Origin: NZQO01 sp964639255
GTDB taxonomy: Bacteria > Bacteroidota > Bacteroidia > Flavobacteriales > Flavobacteriaceae
Reading direction: 5' to 3'
DNA: 64,000 nt
NCBI GenBank assembly: GCA_964639255.1
Contig: CAZXDP010000002.1
Span: 1-64,000, forward strand
Below the pieces are notes generated by a model, which worked only from the letters and a program-made list of their open reading frames with translations, did not search any database and was not told the DNA's origin. Below are positions 8,805 to 18,216 of this stretch, one piece after another. Position numbers and translations under genes: made by a program. Position 1 is the stretch's first letter; each line of letters begins with the position of its first letter.

Positions 8805-9890
8805 TTAGATGGAGGGCAGATTGTAATGCACCTGCTCTATATTAAATTCACCATAAGTGAAAGCCCCATCAGGATAATGCCAAATCGCTTCGCCATATGA
8901 TGGAAGCCTATATCCGTTGTATTCACGATAGTTTGTGACGGGTGTGGAAAAGCGCACGCCACGGTCTTGGGTAACATCCCACCTATCGTTCGATATGAAA
9001 TTTACCAATTCCCCCTTTTCATTAAAATGCAACGTTGCGGTAACCGTAATCCCCCTATTCTCCATTTGTACCGTAGCCGAAAGATCATCCCATTCAAGCC
9101 AATTGAAGCGAGCATCCACAAGGGTCGCAGGCGCAAAAAGACAAAGGTCGTTTAAGTAGGTTACAGTTTCTGCCTTGAAAAGTTCTGGCGAGCTGATTTT
9201 TTGTACCGTTACCGCCGAGAGGAGCTTGATATGCATCGCTGCCGTATCTCGGGCATACTTGTGATAGCCTGCGGTGGGAAGGCCTTTAATCTTTGCCTTC
9301 ATAAAAAAGAATCGTGCTGGTTGCTGGTGGAAGGAAAACTGTTCCGAAGTAAATGAAAACCAATCGGTATTTTTAGAACGCATGCGCCCGCTCATTTCCG
9401 TCTTAAAACTAACCACTTCAGGCTTTCCAAGAACACCTACATACCGTAAGTATTTTTGAACGGGCGGAGGCACATGCGCCAAGTGCGCATCGGTTAGGGT
9501 TTCAGTGCGAAAGTTGGTATGCCGGAGGGCGTCCCGCACGTCGTGGCGATATTGATATTCAAAATGTGAGGCATATAAGGAGGCGAGCGCGGCTAAGAGT
9601 ACTACAACATTGGCAAGGGTGCCCACCCATGCATTCTTCCATACCAAGGCAATAAGCACTTGCGAAAGTACGATGGCTGCAATCGCCACTAGAGCCCAGG
9701 CTTCTTTACGAAGTAGGTACAAGAACCCCGATATGACAAGCAATAGACCCGCTAGGGCCCAAAACAGTCCAGCCCCCTTGGAGATGGGCTGTGTAAGTTG
9801 CGGAATGTCGCCCCAACGGAATGCCTTCGCGGTTCCCAAAAAATGAATGAGACCGTGAAGCGATAACAAAATGATAAATAAAATACGCAT
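8805..9890 (-). CDS. membrane protein with C-terminal DUF6544/DUF6920-like domain
   Basis: 361 residues. The first 110 hold three or four membrane helices (MRILFIILLSLHGLIHFLG, a second near residue 45, then IAAIVLSQVLIALVW and TLANVVVLLAALASLY). The soluble C-terminal part includes LAHVPPPVQKYLRYVGVLG, the Pro-x-x-V-Q-x-Y-L-R signature I associate with DUF6544/6920 proteins. The function is unknown. The gene lies tail to tail with the stress protein gene, two bases apart. Family assignment is from memory of the motif and is moderately sure. Confidence 0.65.
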   Translation of the reverse strand: MRILFIILLSLHGLIHFLGTAKAFRWGDIPQLTQPISKGAGLFWALAGLLLVISGFLYLLRKEAWALVAIAAIVLSQVLIALVWKNAWVGTLANVVVLLAALASLYASHFEYQYRHDVRDALRHTNFRTETLTDAHLAHVPPPVQKYLRYVGVLGKPEVVSFKTEMSGRMRSKNTDWFSFTSEQFSFHQQPARFFFMKAKIKGLPTAGYHKYARDTAAMHIKLLSAVTVQKISSPELFKAETVTYLNDLCLFAPATLVDARFNWLEWDDLSATVQMENRGITVTATLHFNEKGELVNFISNDRWDVTQDRGVRFSTPVTNYREYNGYRLPSYGEAIWHYPDGAFTYGEFNIEQVHYNLPSI

Positions 9891-9907
9891 TATAAAGCTA
9901 TTTTAAA

Positions 9908-9936
9908 AAAACGGTCCACCTGGGGTGGACCGTTTT
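9908..9936. terminator. bidirectional rho-independent terminator
   Basis: A perfect 13-bp inverted repeat, AAAACGGTCCACC and GGTGGACCGTTTT, with a 3-base loop. It is A-rich on one side and T-rich on the other. It lies just after the stop of the beta-barrel gene (9944) and would end the long minus-strand transcription unit coming from the stress protein cluster. Confidence 0.9.
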
Positions 9937-9943
9937 ACTGTTT

Positions 9944-10525
9944 CTAGAATGATTTGGCAATGCCAATCCCTACCGAGATATACCTTAAATCGGCATCGAC
10001 TGTATTAGGCTCAAAATCGAAGTCAACCCCTAAGGACCTATACCTTATTTCTGGCCGCAGATGCCACGAATCGCTAAACTGGTAAGAAACTCCGGCTGCA
10101 AGTTGCCAGCCAAATTCATGGCCGCTATCCTCGGAAATTTCCCCATCGCTATTTTCCAACTCTAGGTGGTTGTAGATAGCTCCTGCCCTAGCAAAGATAG
10201 CAATATCGCTTTCTCCAACGGGATGCATAAATTGCAGGCCAAAAGTATAGCCCGTCTCTTCTACGTCGAATTCATCGATTTCTGAAGTTTCATCGATGTT
10301 GAACTTGTTCCAACCCCAGCCAGCATAGACGCCAAGATGTGACATAAAATTGTAGGAAGCTGTTAGTTCAAATCCGAAACCGGTTGAAAGATCGGTTTCC
10401 AACAGCTCGGCTGTTGGAAAGTTGATTCCTGGCCGAAATTCAACGGCCCACTTGTCTTGGGCGAATCCGCTAGTACACATCAATACTAGGGCGCCCATCA
10501 ATGCTGAAAACATGATTGATTTCAT
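9944..10525 (-). CDS. outer-membrane beta-barrel protein
   Basis: 193 residues with a signal peptide (MKSIMFSALMGALVLMCTSG, cleaved near GFAQ). Alternating hydrophobic and aromatic strands follow, such as FGFELTASYNFMSHLGVYAG and FGWQLAAGVSYQFS. It ends in the C-terminal Phe typical of outer-membrane barrels (ISVGIGIAKSF). It resembles small OmpA/OmpW-like eight-strand barrels of Bacteroidota. Role unknown. It ends just before a strong terminator. Confidence 0.75.
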   Translation of the reverse strand: MKSIMFSALMGALVLMCTSGFAQDKWAVEFRPGINFPTAELLETDLSTGFGFELTASYNFMSHLGVYAGWGWNKFNIDETSEIDEFDVEETGYTFGLQFMHPVGESDIAIFARAGAIYNHLELENSDGEISEDSGHEFGWQLAAGVSYQFSDSWHLRPEIRYRSLGVDFDFEPNTVDADLRYISVGIGIAKSF

Positions 10526-10567
10526 AGTAAAAGTGATTTTAAGATTATAAATTCAATGTTCGTTATC

Positions 10568-11191
10568 TCAAAGCAGCAATAACTGCTGTTCTTCAAAAAT
10601 TCCGCGTAGCGTACGAATGTAATCAGACAGAGACCTACGAACTTCGTAGGGTGCCACTACATCAATCTCACCGCGCCATATCAATTCTCTTTTACGGTGC
10701 GGACAGATACAATACAGCCTTGTTTCGGTATGGTAAATTTTATAGCTTTCTAGTTCGCGCTGATAGATATCTTGGTTTTCATAGTAGTAATCCCGAAAGG
10801 AGGCAAACGTATTTTCCATCTCCCTAAAAGCCTTTACTAAGGTAACCTTGTTCTGAGACCCCACTACCTTCGAGAAAAGCACGGCATCGAACCCAGTCTC
10901 AATTAGCTGGGCCTCGATTGCATTTAGTTGTGCCTCTGATTTTTTGGATGTCGTAAACGACGACTCGAAGAAATCGATGCTTCGCACCGCAATGATATCA
11001 TGCTTTTCCAGTTCATCTGCCAATCGACTCTCAAAGGCACGGCGCATCTCGGCATCTGGCGATATACCTACCACTAAAATCTTTCCGGCCATAAATGCTG
11101 AAGTTTCTGGATTCTTCCATTGGTTCACCAACTTACTGCTGGAACAGCCAAAGAGTACTGCGAAAAGGCCAAGCCACACTATTGCTTTCAT
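10568..11191 (-). CDS. putative lipoprotein of unknown function
   Basis: 207 residues. Lipoprotein signal MKAIVWLGLFAVLFGCSSSK. The start of the mature part, LVNQWKNPETSAFMAGKILVVGIS, followed by a Rossmann-like alternation and FDAVLFSKVVG, resembles the DUF4136-like lipoproteins, but I am not certain. It is probably the penultimate gene of the minus-strand stress operon. Confidence 0.6.
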   Translation of the reverse strand: MKAIVWLGLFAVLFGCSSSKLVNQWKNPETSAFMAGKILVVGISPDAEMRRAFESRLADELEKHDIIAVRSIDFFESSFTTSKKSEAQLNAIEAQLIETGFDAVLFSKVVGSQNKVTLVKAFREMENTFASFRDYYYENQDIYQRELESYKIYHTETRLYCICPHRKRELIWRGEIDVVAPYEVRRSLSDYIRTLRGIFEEQQLLLL

Positions 11192-11252
11192 TTGTATCGT
11201 ATTTTTCTGAAAAGTATAATGAATCGAGAAACGAAAAAATGATATCGCTCAG

Positions 11253-12635
11253 CTATTTAGGGGATTCGAAGGGAATGGCTCTAGTGCTATTTAGCTTGGG
11301 AATACTCACGCGCCATCCTTTTTTATCCTTTATTTTCACACGCAGTGCCTCAAGGGCAGCACCTTCACCGTGTACCAAGAAAACTTCCTCAGGAGTATTT
11401 TCTATGGTATCTATCCACGAAAGCAATTCGTTTTGATCGGCGTGTGCCGAGAGGCTATCGATATGGTGAATGGTTGCCTTCACGGGATAATACTTTCCGA
11501 AGAACTTGATCTCCTCTGCACCATCCAACAACTTGCGGCCGCGGGTACCTTCAGCTTGATAGCCAACCAAGAGAATGGAGGTTGTGGGGTTATCGATACA
11601 CTGTTGCAAATAGGTAAGCACGCGGCCACCGGTAATCATACCGCTTCCCGCCACCACAATTTTAGGACGAGGATCATCAATAGCGGCCCAGGTGTCTTTA
11701 TAGCTGGTTATAATGTTCATATGTCGTTCCATCGCATCCATTTTTGCGCTATCCAGTGTATGCCAATTGGGATAGCTTCGAAATACTTCGAATACCGAAT
11801 TTCCCATAGGACTGTCTATATAAATTGCGATGTTCGGGATTCTATTCTTTAAATACAGTTGGTGCAGTACGAGCATTACTAGCTGCAGTCGCTCTACCGC
11901 AAACGATGGAATGATTAGGGTGCCTCTATTTCTTACGGTTTGCTGTACCAATTGCTCTAAGAGCGTCTCAACATCGTCCTCTGGGTGCAGCCTATCGCCA
12001 TAGGTGCTTTCTAAAAAGAGGTAGTCTGCCCTATTGGGTGATTCGGGTGGAAGCAGAAGCGGGTCCTGAGTTCTCCCTATATCGCCAGAAAACACAAATC
12101 GCTTGCCTTCAATTTCAAGCTCAATAAAAGTGGCCCCCAATATATGACCTACATGGCGAAAACGACAGCATATTCCTTCGGCCAGCCAAATCCAAGTGTC
12201 TTTTTCCACCGCTTGAAAGCGGGAAAGCGTACGAACCACATCCGCCTCGGTATAGAATGGCAACGCAGGGCGATGTTTGGTGTACTCTTCCGTATTCGCC
12301 TTCTTAGCATCTTCTTCGTGAATCTTGGCGCTGTCCCTTAAAATTATTTCGGCAAGGGAAAGGGTGGGTTGGGTAGCCAAAATTTGACCCTGGAAACCTT
12401 CCCGTATTAATCTAGGTAAGTATCCCGTATGGTCTAAATGGGCGTGGGTAAGTAACACGGTATCGATTTTGGAAACGGCCACGGGCAATGGCCGCCAGTT
12501 AGTCTCCCTTAACGCCTTAACGCCTTGAAACATTCCGCAATCTATCAACAAGGTGTAATTAGGTGTTTCGATATGAAACTTAGAACCTGTTACCGTTTGT
12601 GCAGCTCCAAGAAATGTGATGCTATTATTGGCCAT
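11253..12635 (-). CDS. beta-CASP metallo-beta-lactamase fold RNA-processing hydrolase
   Basis: 460 residues from MANNSITFLGAAQTVTGSKF. The longer reading to 12698 lacks homology-like sequence, and this start overlaps the previous gene by 11 bases. Metal ligands are in HAHLDHTGYLPRL, with the later Asp in VFSGDIGRT and the C-terminal SAHADQNELL. Motifs and length match the bacterial beta-CASP ribonuclease/exonuclease group (CPSF-like, YSH1-type). It should cleave or trim RNA with two zinc ions. It lies inside the stress-protein operon. Confidence 0.87.
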   Translation of the reverse strand: MANNSITFLGAAQTVTGSKFHIETPNYTLLIDCGMFQGVKALRETNWRPLPVAVSKIDTVLLTHAHLDHTGYLPRLIREGFQGQILATQPTLSLAEIILRDSAKIHEEDAKKANTEEYTKHRPALPFYTEADVVRTLSRFQAVEKDTWIWLAEGICCRFRHVGHILGATFIELEIEGKRFVFSGDIGRTQDPLLLPPESPNRADYLFLESTYGDRLHPEDDVETLLEQLVQQTVRNRGTLIIPSFAVERLQLVMLVLHQLYLKNRIPNIAIYIDSPMGNSVFEVFRSYPNWHTLDSAKMDAMERHMNIITSYKDTWAAIDDPRPKIVVAGSGMITGGRVLTYLQQCIDNPTTSILLVGYQAEGTRGRKLLDGAEEIKFFGKYYPVKATIHHIDSLSAHADQNELLSWIDTIENTPEEVFLVHGEGAALEALRVKIKDKKGWRVSIPKLNSTRAIPFESPK

Positions 12636-13491
12636 GTTTGGGAGCATGTGTTTCGCACAATTGGGAAACTTCATCGAGAATACGCTTGGTGCGCGCACTG
12701 GAAATTCCCAAATGATCTAGATAGAAGCGATCTTTAAGCAACTGCCTGCACAAAACAACATCCCGGCTTAGCAGAAATTGCTTTTCCCGTTTGCTAAGTA
12801 ACGTTGATACGGTAATGGGATATAAGCCCAACCGGTCAATTCGATCTTTAAGGGAATCGCCATTGGGATAGTCCCAACTTAACATATGCAATCCTACACA
12901 TTGGGCATACTGTAGCGCATCCTTGGTAAAGCGGGTATTGGTAATGACCCATCCATTGCCGCCAGGCTGCGATTCTTCGTTTTTCTGAATCGCAAATATA
13001 TCTTGAAAGCGCGCATAAATGTACAAGGGAATCTTCACATCACAGTTTTTTCCCTCATCGCTATGAAATTTGCATTCAGCAAAGAGCACCTCTTTTTTTT
13101 TGCGGGCAACCACATCTATTTCGTGGGACACACAAGCACCCTCCAAGATTTTCCCTACCGCAATCTGATAACCGCTATGCTTGAACAGTGCCGCTATGAA
13201 TTTTTCAAAGGGAAAACCTGTAGGGCCGAGCTCGTATATCGCTTTTTTCAGTTTGTATTTTGACGCTGAAAACGGATGCTTCTTTTTTAACAGGGCGAAG
13301 GCACGGTGATAAATTTCCTTGGTCGATATTCCCGGATAGAGCTCATTTGCAACGCTATGGCAAATGTTATCAATGGTTTCCGCATCGGCACCGCTACGCT
13401 CTAGGGAACGACGTAATTTATCTAGTGAAAAAGGCACCCGTTGGCCAGATGCCTTTACCACCTGTAGCTCATCTGTAGCGGCCTGTTCCAT
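12625..13491 (-). CDS. ATP-cone domain fused to Mrr-like restriction endonuclease fold
   Basis: 288 residues from the start at 13491. I prefer it to 13512 because an AAGTAAGG-type ribosome site precedes it and it avoids overlapping the preceding gene. Residues 10-90 are an ATP-cone (VVKASGQRVPFSLDKLRRSL), the nucleotide-sensing module best known from ribonucleotide reductases and NrdR. The next domain has the PD-(D/E)XK-like residues E-I-D-V-V and A-E-C-K (about 150-170), as in Mrr endonucleases. A C-terminal region of about 60 residues may bind nucleic acid. The fusion suggests nucleotide-gated DNA cleavage or binding. Confidence 0.75.
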   Translation of the reverse strand: MEQAATDELQVVKASGQRVPFSLDKLRRSLERSGADAETIDNICHSVANELYPGISTKEIYHRAFALLKKKHPFSASKYKLKKAIYELGPTGFPFEKFIAALFKHSGYQIAVGKILEGACVSHEIDVVARKKKEVLFAECKFHSDEGKNCDVKIPLYIYARFQDIFAIQKNEESQPGGNGWVITNTRFTKDALQYAQCVGLHMLSWDYPNGDSLKDRIDRLGLYPITVSTLLSKREKQFLLSRDVVLCRQLLKDRFYLDHLGISSARTKRILDEVSQLCETHAPKHGQ

Positions 13492-13495
13492 TGCC

Positions 13496-14347
13496 TTACT
13501 TTCGAAGGTCATGTAGGGCTAGCACCGGTACCCGGCTATGAACGCCCAATTGCTTTACCATGGGGTTGCTAAAAATACTTCCGAAGAAGGTGTGCTTTTT
13601 ATTGATAAAAGCGATCATTTCACTCTCCCGACTCTGAACAAAGCACTGTAAACCAGCTTTTACGTCTATATTATATAAGTAATGGTGGCTAAAGGGTACA
13701 TTCTCTAAGATAGATTCGAGAAGCTTCTTATTTTCCTTTTGTTCTTTATCGAGTTCTACTTCTTTTCCTATATGGAGAATACGCAAGGGCGCATTGGTGG
13801 TCTTCGCTATGTCGATAAGATGCCGCAGCTCTTGTTTTTTAAAGGTTTCCTCATAGCCAGTGGGAAACACAATCTCATTGGGATCTTTATATAATACATC
13901 GCCAGGAACGGCCAGCACGGGACAGCTTCTCAACTTTTCCATAGCATCTATGGTATTGCTTCCAAAAACAAGGTTCTTATCATCGGTTTCCCCTCGGGTA
14001 CCCATCACGACAAAATCGACGTCTTTTTTTTCGATCCATTGTTTCATCACATCCATAAACGGCCCAAATTCATTGGCGAAATGAAATCGATGACCGGGCG
14101 AGTCGGACCTAAAATTCAGTTGTGTCTTTACCTTGTCCATTTGTTTCATAGACGATTTCGCCAACGTTTGGTAGGCACCATCTCCTGGGTCTGGTACGAG
14201 AAGGTAGTCGGTAGAATAGCCTCCTAAGAAATATGTATTCAATATATGGAAATCAACTTCTTGGCGTTGAAAGAGATCGATCGCATAACAAATAGCATTC
14301 CAAGCATTTTTGGAAAAATCGGTTGGGATTAAAATTGTTTTTTTCAT
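13496..14347 (-). CDS. universal stress protein, tandem UspA domains
   Basis: 283 residues starting MKKTILIPTDFSKNAWNAIC. The nucleotide motif is GTRGETDDKNLVFGSN in the first domain. The second domain lacks it and ends GVHSRVPVLALHDL. It is the fourth gene of an operon of four stress protein paralogues, 29 bases after the previous one, and runs into the ATP-cone gene 4 bases later. The paralogues differ clearly in sequence, so they are an old expansion, not recent duplicates. Confidence 0.87.
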   Translation of the reverse strand: MKKTILIPTDFSKNAWNAICYAIDLFQRQEVDFHILNTYFLGGYSTDYLLVPDPGDGAYQTLAKSSMKQMDKVKTQLNFRSDSPGHRFHFANEFGPFMDVMKQWIEKKDVDFVVMGTRGETDDKNLVFGSNTIDAMEKLRSCPVLAVPGDVLYKDPNEIVFPTGYEETFKKQELRHLIDIAKTTNAPLRILHIGKEVELDKEQKENKKLLESILENVPFSHHYLYNIDVKAGLQCFVQSRESEMIAFINKKHTFFGSIFSNPMVKQLGVHSRVPVLALHDLRK

Positions 14348-14376
14348 TTTGGTTGATTTTTAGATTTCTACTTAAA

Positions 14377-15222
14377 TTATGAGAGCGGAATGACAATATA
14401 GGGGACGGACGTATGTTGCCCAATTTTTTTAACCACTGCCTCACGGAACCATTGTTCTATTACCGTACGTTTACGATACACCATCGCCAAGACATCCATA
14501 CCTTGGTCTACCACAAAAGTGTCGATGGTCTTTGCAATACTGCCGTCCTCTTCAAGCCAGTGATACTGTGTCTTGATGTCCTTCAGTACGGTAGTAATAC
14601 CGTTTAGGTGCGACTGCTGGCGATCGTTGAGCGCTTCCTTATTCCCTACGTGCACTATGTGCAGGGTCGCTTGGTGCGATTGTACTAACTGCAACAGCGC
14701 ATCTATTCCCACTGTGGGAAAAGCCTCATTGTAATCGGTAGCAAAGGCAATTTCGGTGGGGGCCAAAAACTCAATTTCCCGAGGCACGATAAGCAAAGGT
14801 GCTTTTCGAATTTTACGTACCACTGCTATGGTATTGCTACCCAAAAGGACATCCTCTGCGGCCGTACGCCCCTTCGTTCCCATAACGACCAAATGCATCC
14901 CGCGGTCTTCAATGAGCTTGTTGGTGGCCCGTACTAGCGACATGGAGGTAGAGATGACCTCGAAGGTGTGCAGGTCGTTTTTTACATCGTTTCGAAGCCG
15001 GTCTACAAATTCGGCACCTTCGGTATCGGCCTGGTCGTAAAGGGTGTCCATTACCTTCTCAGATTTACCGATGTCTACCCTGCTGGTAAGGGCCGAAACT
15101 TGATTGGCAAACGAGTGCAGCAGTACGAACTGTACGGGTTCATCACCATACAACTTGGTGGTATACAATAACGCCGTATAGGCATTGTTAGAAAAGTCGG
15201 TTGGGACTAGTATTTGTTTCAT
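14377..15222 (-). CDS. universal stress protein, tandem UspA domains
   Basis: 281 residues, start MKQILVPTDFSNNAYTALLY. The first-domain ATP-binding motif is GTKGRTAAEDVLLGSN. The second half contains YRKRTVIEQWFREAVVKKIG in place of the usual glycine-rich loop. Third gene of the four-paralogue operon, 17 bases downstream of its neighbour. Confidence 0.87.
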   Translation of the reverse strand: MKQILVPTDFSNNAYTALLYTTKLYGDEPVQFVLLHSFANQVSALTSRVDIGKSEKVMDTLYDQADTEGAEFVDRLRNDVKNDLHTFEVISTSMSLVRATNKLIEDRGMHLVVMGTKGRTAAEDVLLGSNTIAVVRKIRKAPLLIVPREIEFLAPTEIAFATDYNEAFPTVGIDALLQLVQSHQATLHIVHVGNKEALNDRQQSHLNGITTVLKDIKTQYHWLEEDGSIAKTIDTFVVDQGMDVLAMVYRKRTVIEQWFREAVVKKIGQHTSVPYIVIPLS

Positions 15223-15239
15223 GAGTGTATGCTAAGTTT

Positions 15240-16079
15240 TTACTGGGCCGGAAGCACCAAAAAAGGTACTTGGGTATGATAGGCCACTTGGTTAATTACA
15301 GGTTTGAACAAAAGATTTTCAAAAAAGGTATGTTTATTATGAATCATTACCAACAGGTTGAACTTGCTTTTCTTTTCATATTCTGAAATCGCCCCTACTA
15401 CATCGGTGTCTTCCTCTATGTGAAATAGGTGCGGGGTATTGTGGAAGTAATCGTGTAGGAAGAGCTGCACATTTTGTTTTTCCGGCGACAGCGGTTCGCC
15501 CGAATAGGCATTCAGAATGTGAAGCTCTGCATCGTGCACGCGGCACAGCTCTTTCAACCAAGGCAAGTATTTATTCTTCTTATCGAATGCATAATCTGTT
15601 GGAAAGAGAATGTCGCGCAATGGTTCATAGGTATAGCCCGAAGGAACGGCCAGTACAGGAATGTTTACCTTCTTTAAGGTTTGGGTGGTATGGGTACCAA
15701 TAAATATTTCCTTGGCACCCGTCGCCCCCTTGGTGCCCATTACAATAAGATCGATGTCCGTGGTCTCGATCCTATCGAGCATCTCTATGACCAGTAAATT
15801 GAATACGGCCGATATCTCGAAGGTATGTTTCTCATTGCCGAATTCCTTCTCTAGTTTCCGGACAATCTCTTGAAGGCCCTCTTCTGCATTTTTACGGCTA
15901 ATTTCCTGTAGCTGCAAGGCCGAATAACTTTCAGCCAACGAGGCGACGTTATAGGCTGCCGGAGTAAAGGTGTGCAACAAAAAAAAGGTGCATTCGTACT
16001 CTTGGAACAACTGAACGGCATAGCGAATCGCGTTCATAGCGTTTTCAGAAAAATCGGTGGGTAGCAGTATTTTTTTCAT
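15240..16079 (-). CDS. universal stress protein, tandem UspA domains
   Basis: 279 residues, start MKKILLPTDFSENAMNAIRY. The first-domain motif is GTKGATGAKEIFIGTH (Thr instead of Ser at the phosphate-binding position, still within the consensus). The second domain is degenerate and ends YHTQVPFLVLPAQ. Second gene of the operon, only 7 bases after the first. Confidence 0.87.
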   Translation of the reverse strand: MKKILLPTDFSENAMNAIRYAVQLFQEYECTFFLLHTFTPAAYNVASLAESYSALQLQEISRKNAEEGLQEIVRKLEKEFGNEKHTFEISAVFNLLVIEMLDRIETTDIDLIVMGTKGATGAKEIFIGTHTTQTLKKVNIPVLAVPSGYTYEPLRDILFPTDYAFDKKNKYLPWLKELCRVHDAELHILNAYSGEPLSPEKQNVQLFLHDYFHNTPHLFHIEEDTDVVGAISEYEKKSKFNLLVMIHNKHTFFENLLFKPVINQVAYHTQVPFLVLPAQ

Positions 16080-16086
16080 AACACGA

Positions 16087-16932
16087 TTATCTGGGTAGGT
16101 TTTGTAAAATTAAGAAAGGTACGTGTATTTTCAGTCCCAAGGTATCGATCGTATTGCTGTATAGCATATCTTCCAAAAGCGAATGACGATGGTTTACCAT
16201 AACAAGGAAATCTATGTTCTTTTCAGCAATAAAGTTGTTAATGGTGCCCACCACATCATTGCCGGGAGCCGTATGAAATTCCCGCTGATTCTCGCACATG
16301 CAGTCTTCCAGAAATGCTTTATTGTCCTGTTGCCTAAAGGAGAGCGAATCGAAATCGCTAACGTGCAGTATGTGTACCTGCGCTCCAAAATTTTTGCAGA
16401 GGGTATTAACGAGCTTGAGCTCTCGCCTGCGAAACGGCATATAGAAATCGGTAGGAAACAGCACCCGCGTAGGCGACCAATCGGTATACTTATGCGGTAC
16501 GGCCAGCACAGGACAGGTAATGTACTTAACCACGTTCAGGGTATTGCTGCCAAAGGTTAGGTCGCGGTCGTCTGTCTCTCCTCGGGTTCCCATTACCACA
16601 AGGTCTGCATTTTCGGCCTCGACGGTATCGTTAACAGCATCGACCAAACTTGCGAATATGGCCAAGGTAGTATAAGAATGCCTAGGGTTTGGCGATAGTT
16701 CCTGTAAACGGGCCAGGGTGGCCTTTAGCTCATCCTTTACATTTTTCTCTACCCGGTCGCGGTACTCATCGAATAGGCTTCGCGACATTTCCAAATGACT
16801 GTCGTACACTTCATCGGCAAAAGCGTGTATCAAGGTAACCTCGCAAGGATCGTACTTAAATAGCTCTACGGCATAACGCATTGCGTTAAAGGCATTTTCA
16901 GAAAAGTCTGTAGGTATGAGAATCTTTCGCAT
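16087..16932 (-). CDS. universal stress protein, tandem UspA domains, operon leader
   Basis: 281 residues, start MRKILIPTDFSENAFNAMRY, motif GTRGETDDRDLTFGSN. As first gene of the run 16932 to about 9944 it carries the promoter. A TGATTTTTATCA dyad lies 52 bases upstream. The run holds four stress proteins, an ATP-cone nuclease-like protein, a beta-CASP hydrolase, a lipoprotein and a beta-barrel. Confidence 0.87.
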   Translation of the reverse strand: MRKILIPTDFSENAFNAMRYAVELFKYDPCEVTLIHAFADEVYDSHLEMSRSLFDEYRDRVEKNVKDELKATLARLQELSPNPRHSYTTLAIFASLVDAVNDTVEAENADLVVMGTRGETDDRDLTFGSNTLNVVKYITCPVLAVPHKYTDWSPTRVLFPTDFYMPFRRRELKLVNTLCKNFGAQVHILHVSDFDSLSFRQQDNKAFLEDCMCENQREFHTAPGNDVVGTINNFIAEKNIDFLVMVNHRHSLLEDMLYSNTIDTLGLKIHVPFLILQNLPR

Positions 16933-16984
16933 GGTATTCTATAAATAGTTACTCAAAATTAGGGCAGTGCAGCTTAAAATACTA

Positions 16985-16996
16985 TGATTTTTATCA
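16985..16996. promoter_or_regulatory. Crp/Fnr-type operator between divergent stress genes
   Basis: TGATTTTTATCA, 52 bases before the stress operon start (16932) and 71 bases before the small membrane protein gene at 17068. Read on the minus strand it gives AGCTGATAAAAATCATAG, matching the AACTGAY-N4-RTCATT trend of the other sites. Confidence 0.6.
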
Positions 16997-17067
16997 GCTA
17001 ACCAATTCATTTTTAGCGAAGCGTTAAGATTTTCTGAAGTATAGAAAGCGTATCTTTAAAAGAAAAG

Positions 17068-17292
17068 ATGAAACTTTCTGCTATGAGCTTGGTGGCTATA
17101 ACCACCCTATTGTTGGTTACCTTAGTAATTTTTGCGACGATGAATTTTCCATTCGGACTGGTCTTCTACCTTACCGTATTTGGACAGATCTTGTTGGTAT
17201 ATACAGTATATCGTGTACTTACCGATACCTATACCACCAATAAAACTTTCGACGACTTTTATGAAGATTATCACGTGGGTCGGGAAGAGTAG
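17068..17292 (+). CDS. small two-helix membrane protein
   Basis: 74 residues, MKLSAMSLVAITTLLLVTLV followed by a second helix around VFYLTVFGQILLVYTVYRVL, then an acidic cytoplasmic tail FDDFYEDYHVGREE. It diverges from the stress operon and may share its operator. No family is recognised. Similar small proteins occur beside low-oxygen genes in this phylum, but nothing in the sequence gives a function. Confidence 0.65.
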   Translation: MKLSAMSLVAITTLLLVTLVIFATMNFPFGLVFYLTVFGQILLVYTVYRVLTDTYTTNKTFDDFYEDYHVGREE

Positions 17293-17317
17293 CCATCGGG
17301 CAAGTGGTGACGGAATG

Positions 17318-18151
17318 TCATTCGTGCAGCACCAAGAAGGGCACCTCGGTATGGTAGCTCATCTTGGTTACTGTGGGTCGAAATAAAATCCGCTGGAAGA
17401 AATTCAGGTTTTTGGCCACCATGGCGATCATATGAATCTGTTTTTTTACCACAAATTTTTGTATCGCCTCTTCTAAATCTTCCGTAGCACAGTTATGGAA
17501 ACTATGGGTAAGACCCGCGAGCCCGTCTTCAAGAAACCCTTTGTTTCGTTGCTGGGCATCGGTTAGTTGGTCGTTAGCGGCGCCCACGTGTACCACGTGT
17601 ACCGTAGCTTGATGCAGTTTAGCGATTTTGCCAAGGGTACGCAACATACGGTCCTTGTACATCAAATTGAAATCGGTAGGAAAGGCAATGTGCTTCGGCG
17701 TATCATAGTGTGCGTGTTCAGGAATGACCAATACCGGACATTTTACTTTGGTGATAACATCTCCAGCATTGCTGCCCAACGTATACTTTTTAATGCCCGA
17801 AGCGCCTTTGGTTCCCATAATGATCAAATCGATATCCAATTGAACTACTTGCGTACGCATCTCCTTTATGAAAAATCCGTTTTCTACGTGTGTGGCGAAA
17901 CTGTGCCTAGTATTGGGAAACTGCTGCTCCATGCGCTGTTTCAGTTTTTGAAGCTGCGCTACCGCAGTTGCCTTTCGAGCGGTAGGGATCAACACGCCGT
18001 TACCTTGTATTTCTGGACCGGCATCTGCCTGGGTTGCGATACGTACGTGCAGCAAATGGAACGTCACGGTAACCTCTTCCAACAGGGAAAGGGCATACCG
18101 TACGGCATTCCATGCATTGTCTGAAAAATCTGTAGGGATCAACACGTTCAT
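17318..18151 (-). CDS. universal stress protein, tandem UspA domains
   Basis: 277 residues from MNVLIPTDFSDNAWNAVRYA. The upstream in-frame ATG at 18193 would add 14 residues ahead of the invariant first beta strand, so I rejected it. First-domain motif GTKGASGIKKYTLGSN. The gene is alone. A TGACAACGGTCA dyad lies 53 bases upstream. Confidence 0.86.
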   Translation of the reverse strand: MNVLIPTDFSDNAWNAVRYALSLLEEVTVTFHLLHVRIATQADAGPEIQGNGVLIPTARKATAVAQLQKLKQRMEQQFPNTRHSFATHVENGFFIKEMRTQVVQLDIDLIIMGTKGASGIKKYTLGSNAGDVITKVKCPVLVIPEHAHYDTPKHIAFPTDFNLMYKDRMLRTLGKIAKLHQATVHVVHVGAANDQLTDAQQRNKGFLEDGLAGLTHSFHNCATEDLEEAIQKFVVKKQIHMIAMVAKNLNFFQRILFRPTVTKMSYHTEVPFLVLHE

Positions 18152-18204
18152 AACTGCCAACTCACATTTAGGGCAAAAATAATAGGATGCCACAACGCAA
18201 AGAA

Positions 18205-18216
18205 TGACAACGGTCA
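18205..18216. promoter_or_regulatory. Crp/Fnr-type operator upstream of a universal stress protein gene
   Basis: TGACAACGGTCA. On the minus strand the context is AACTGACCGTTGTCATT, which fits AACTGAY-N4-RTCATT exactly despite a different spacer. Distance to the start codon is 53 bases, the same range as the other sites. Confidence 0.6.
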
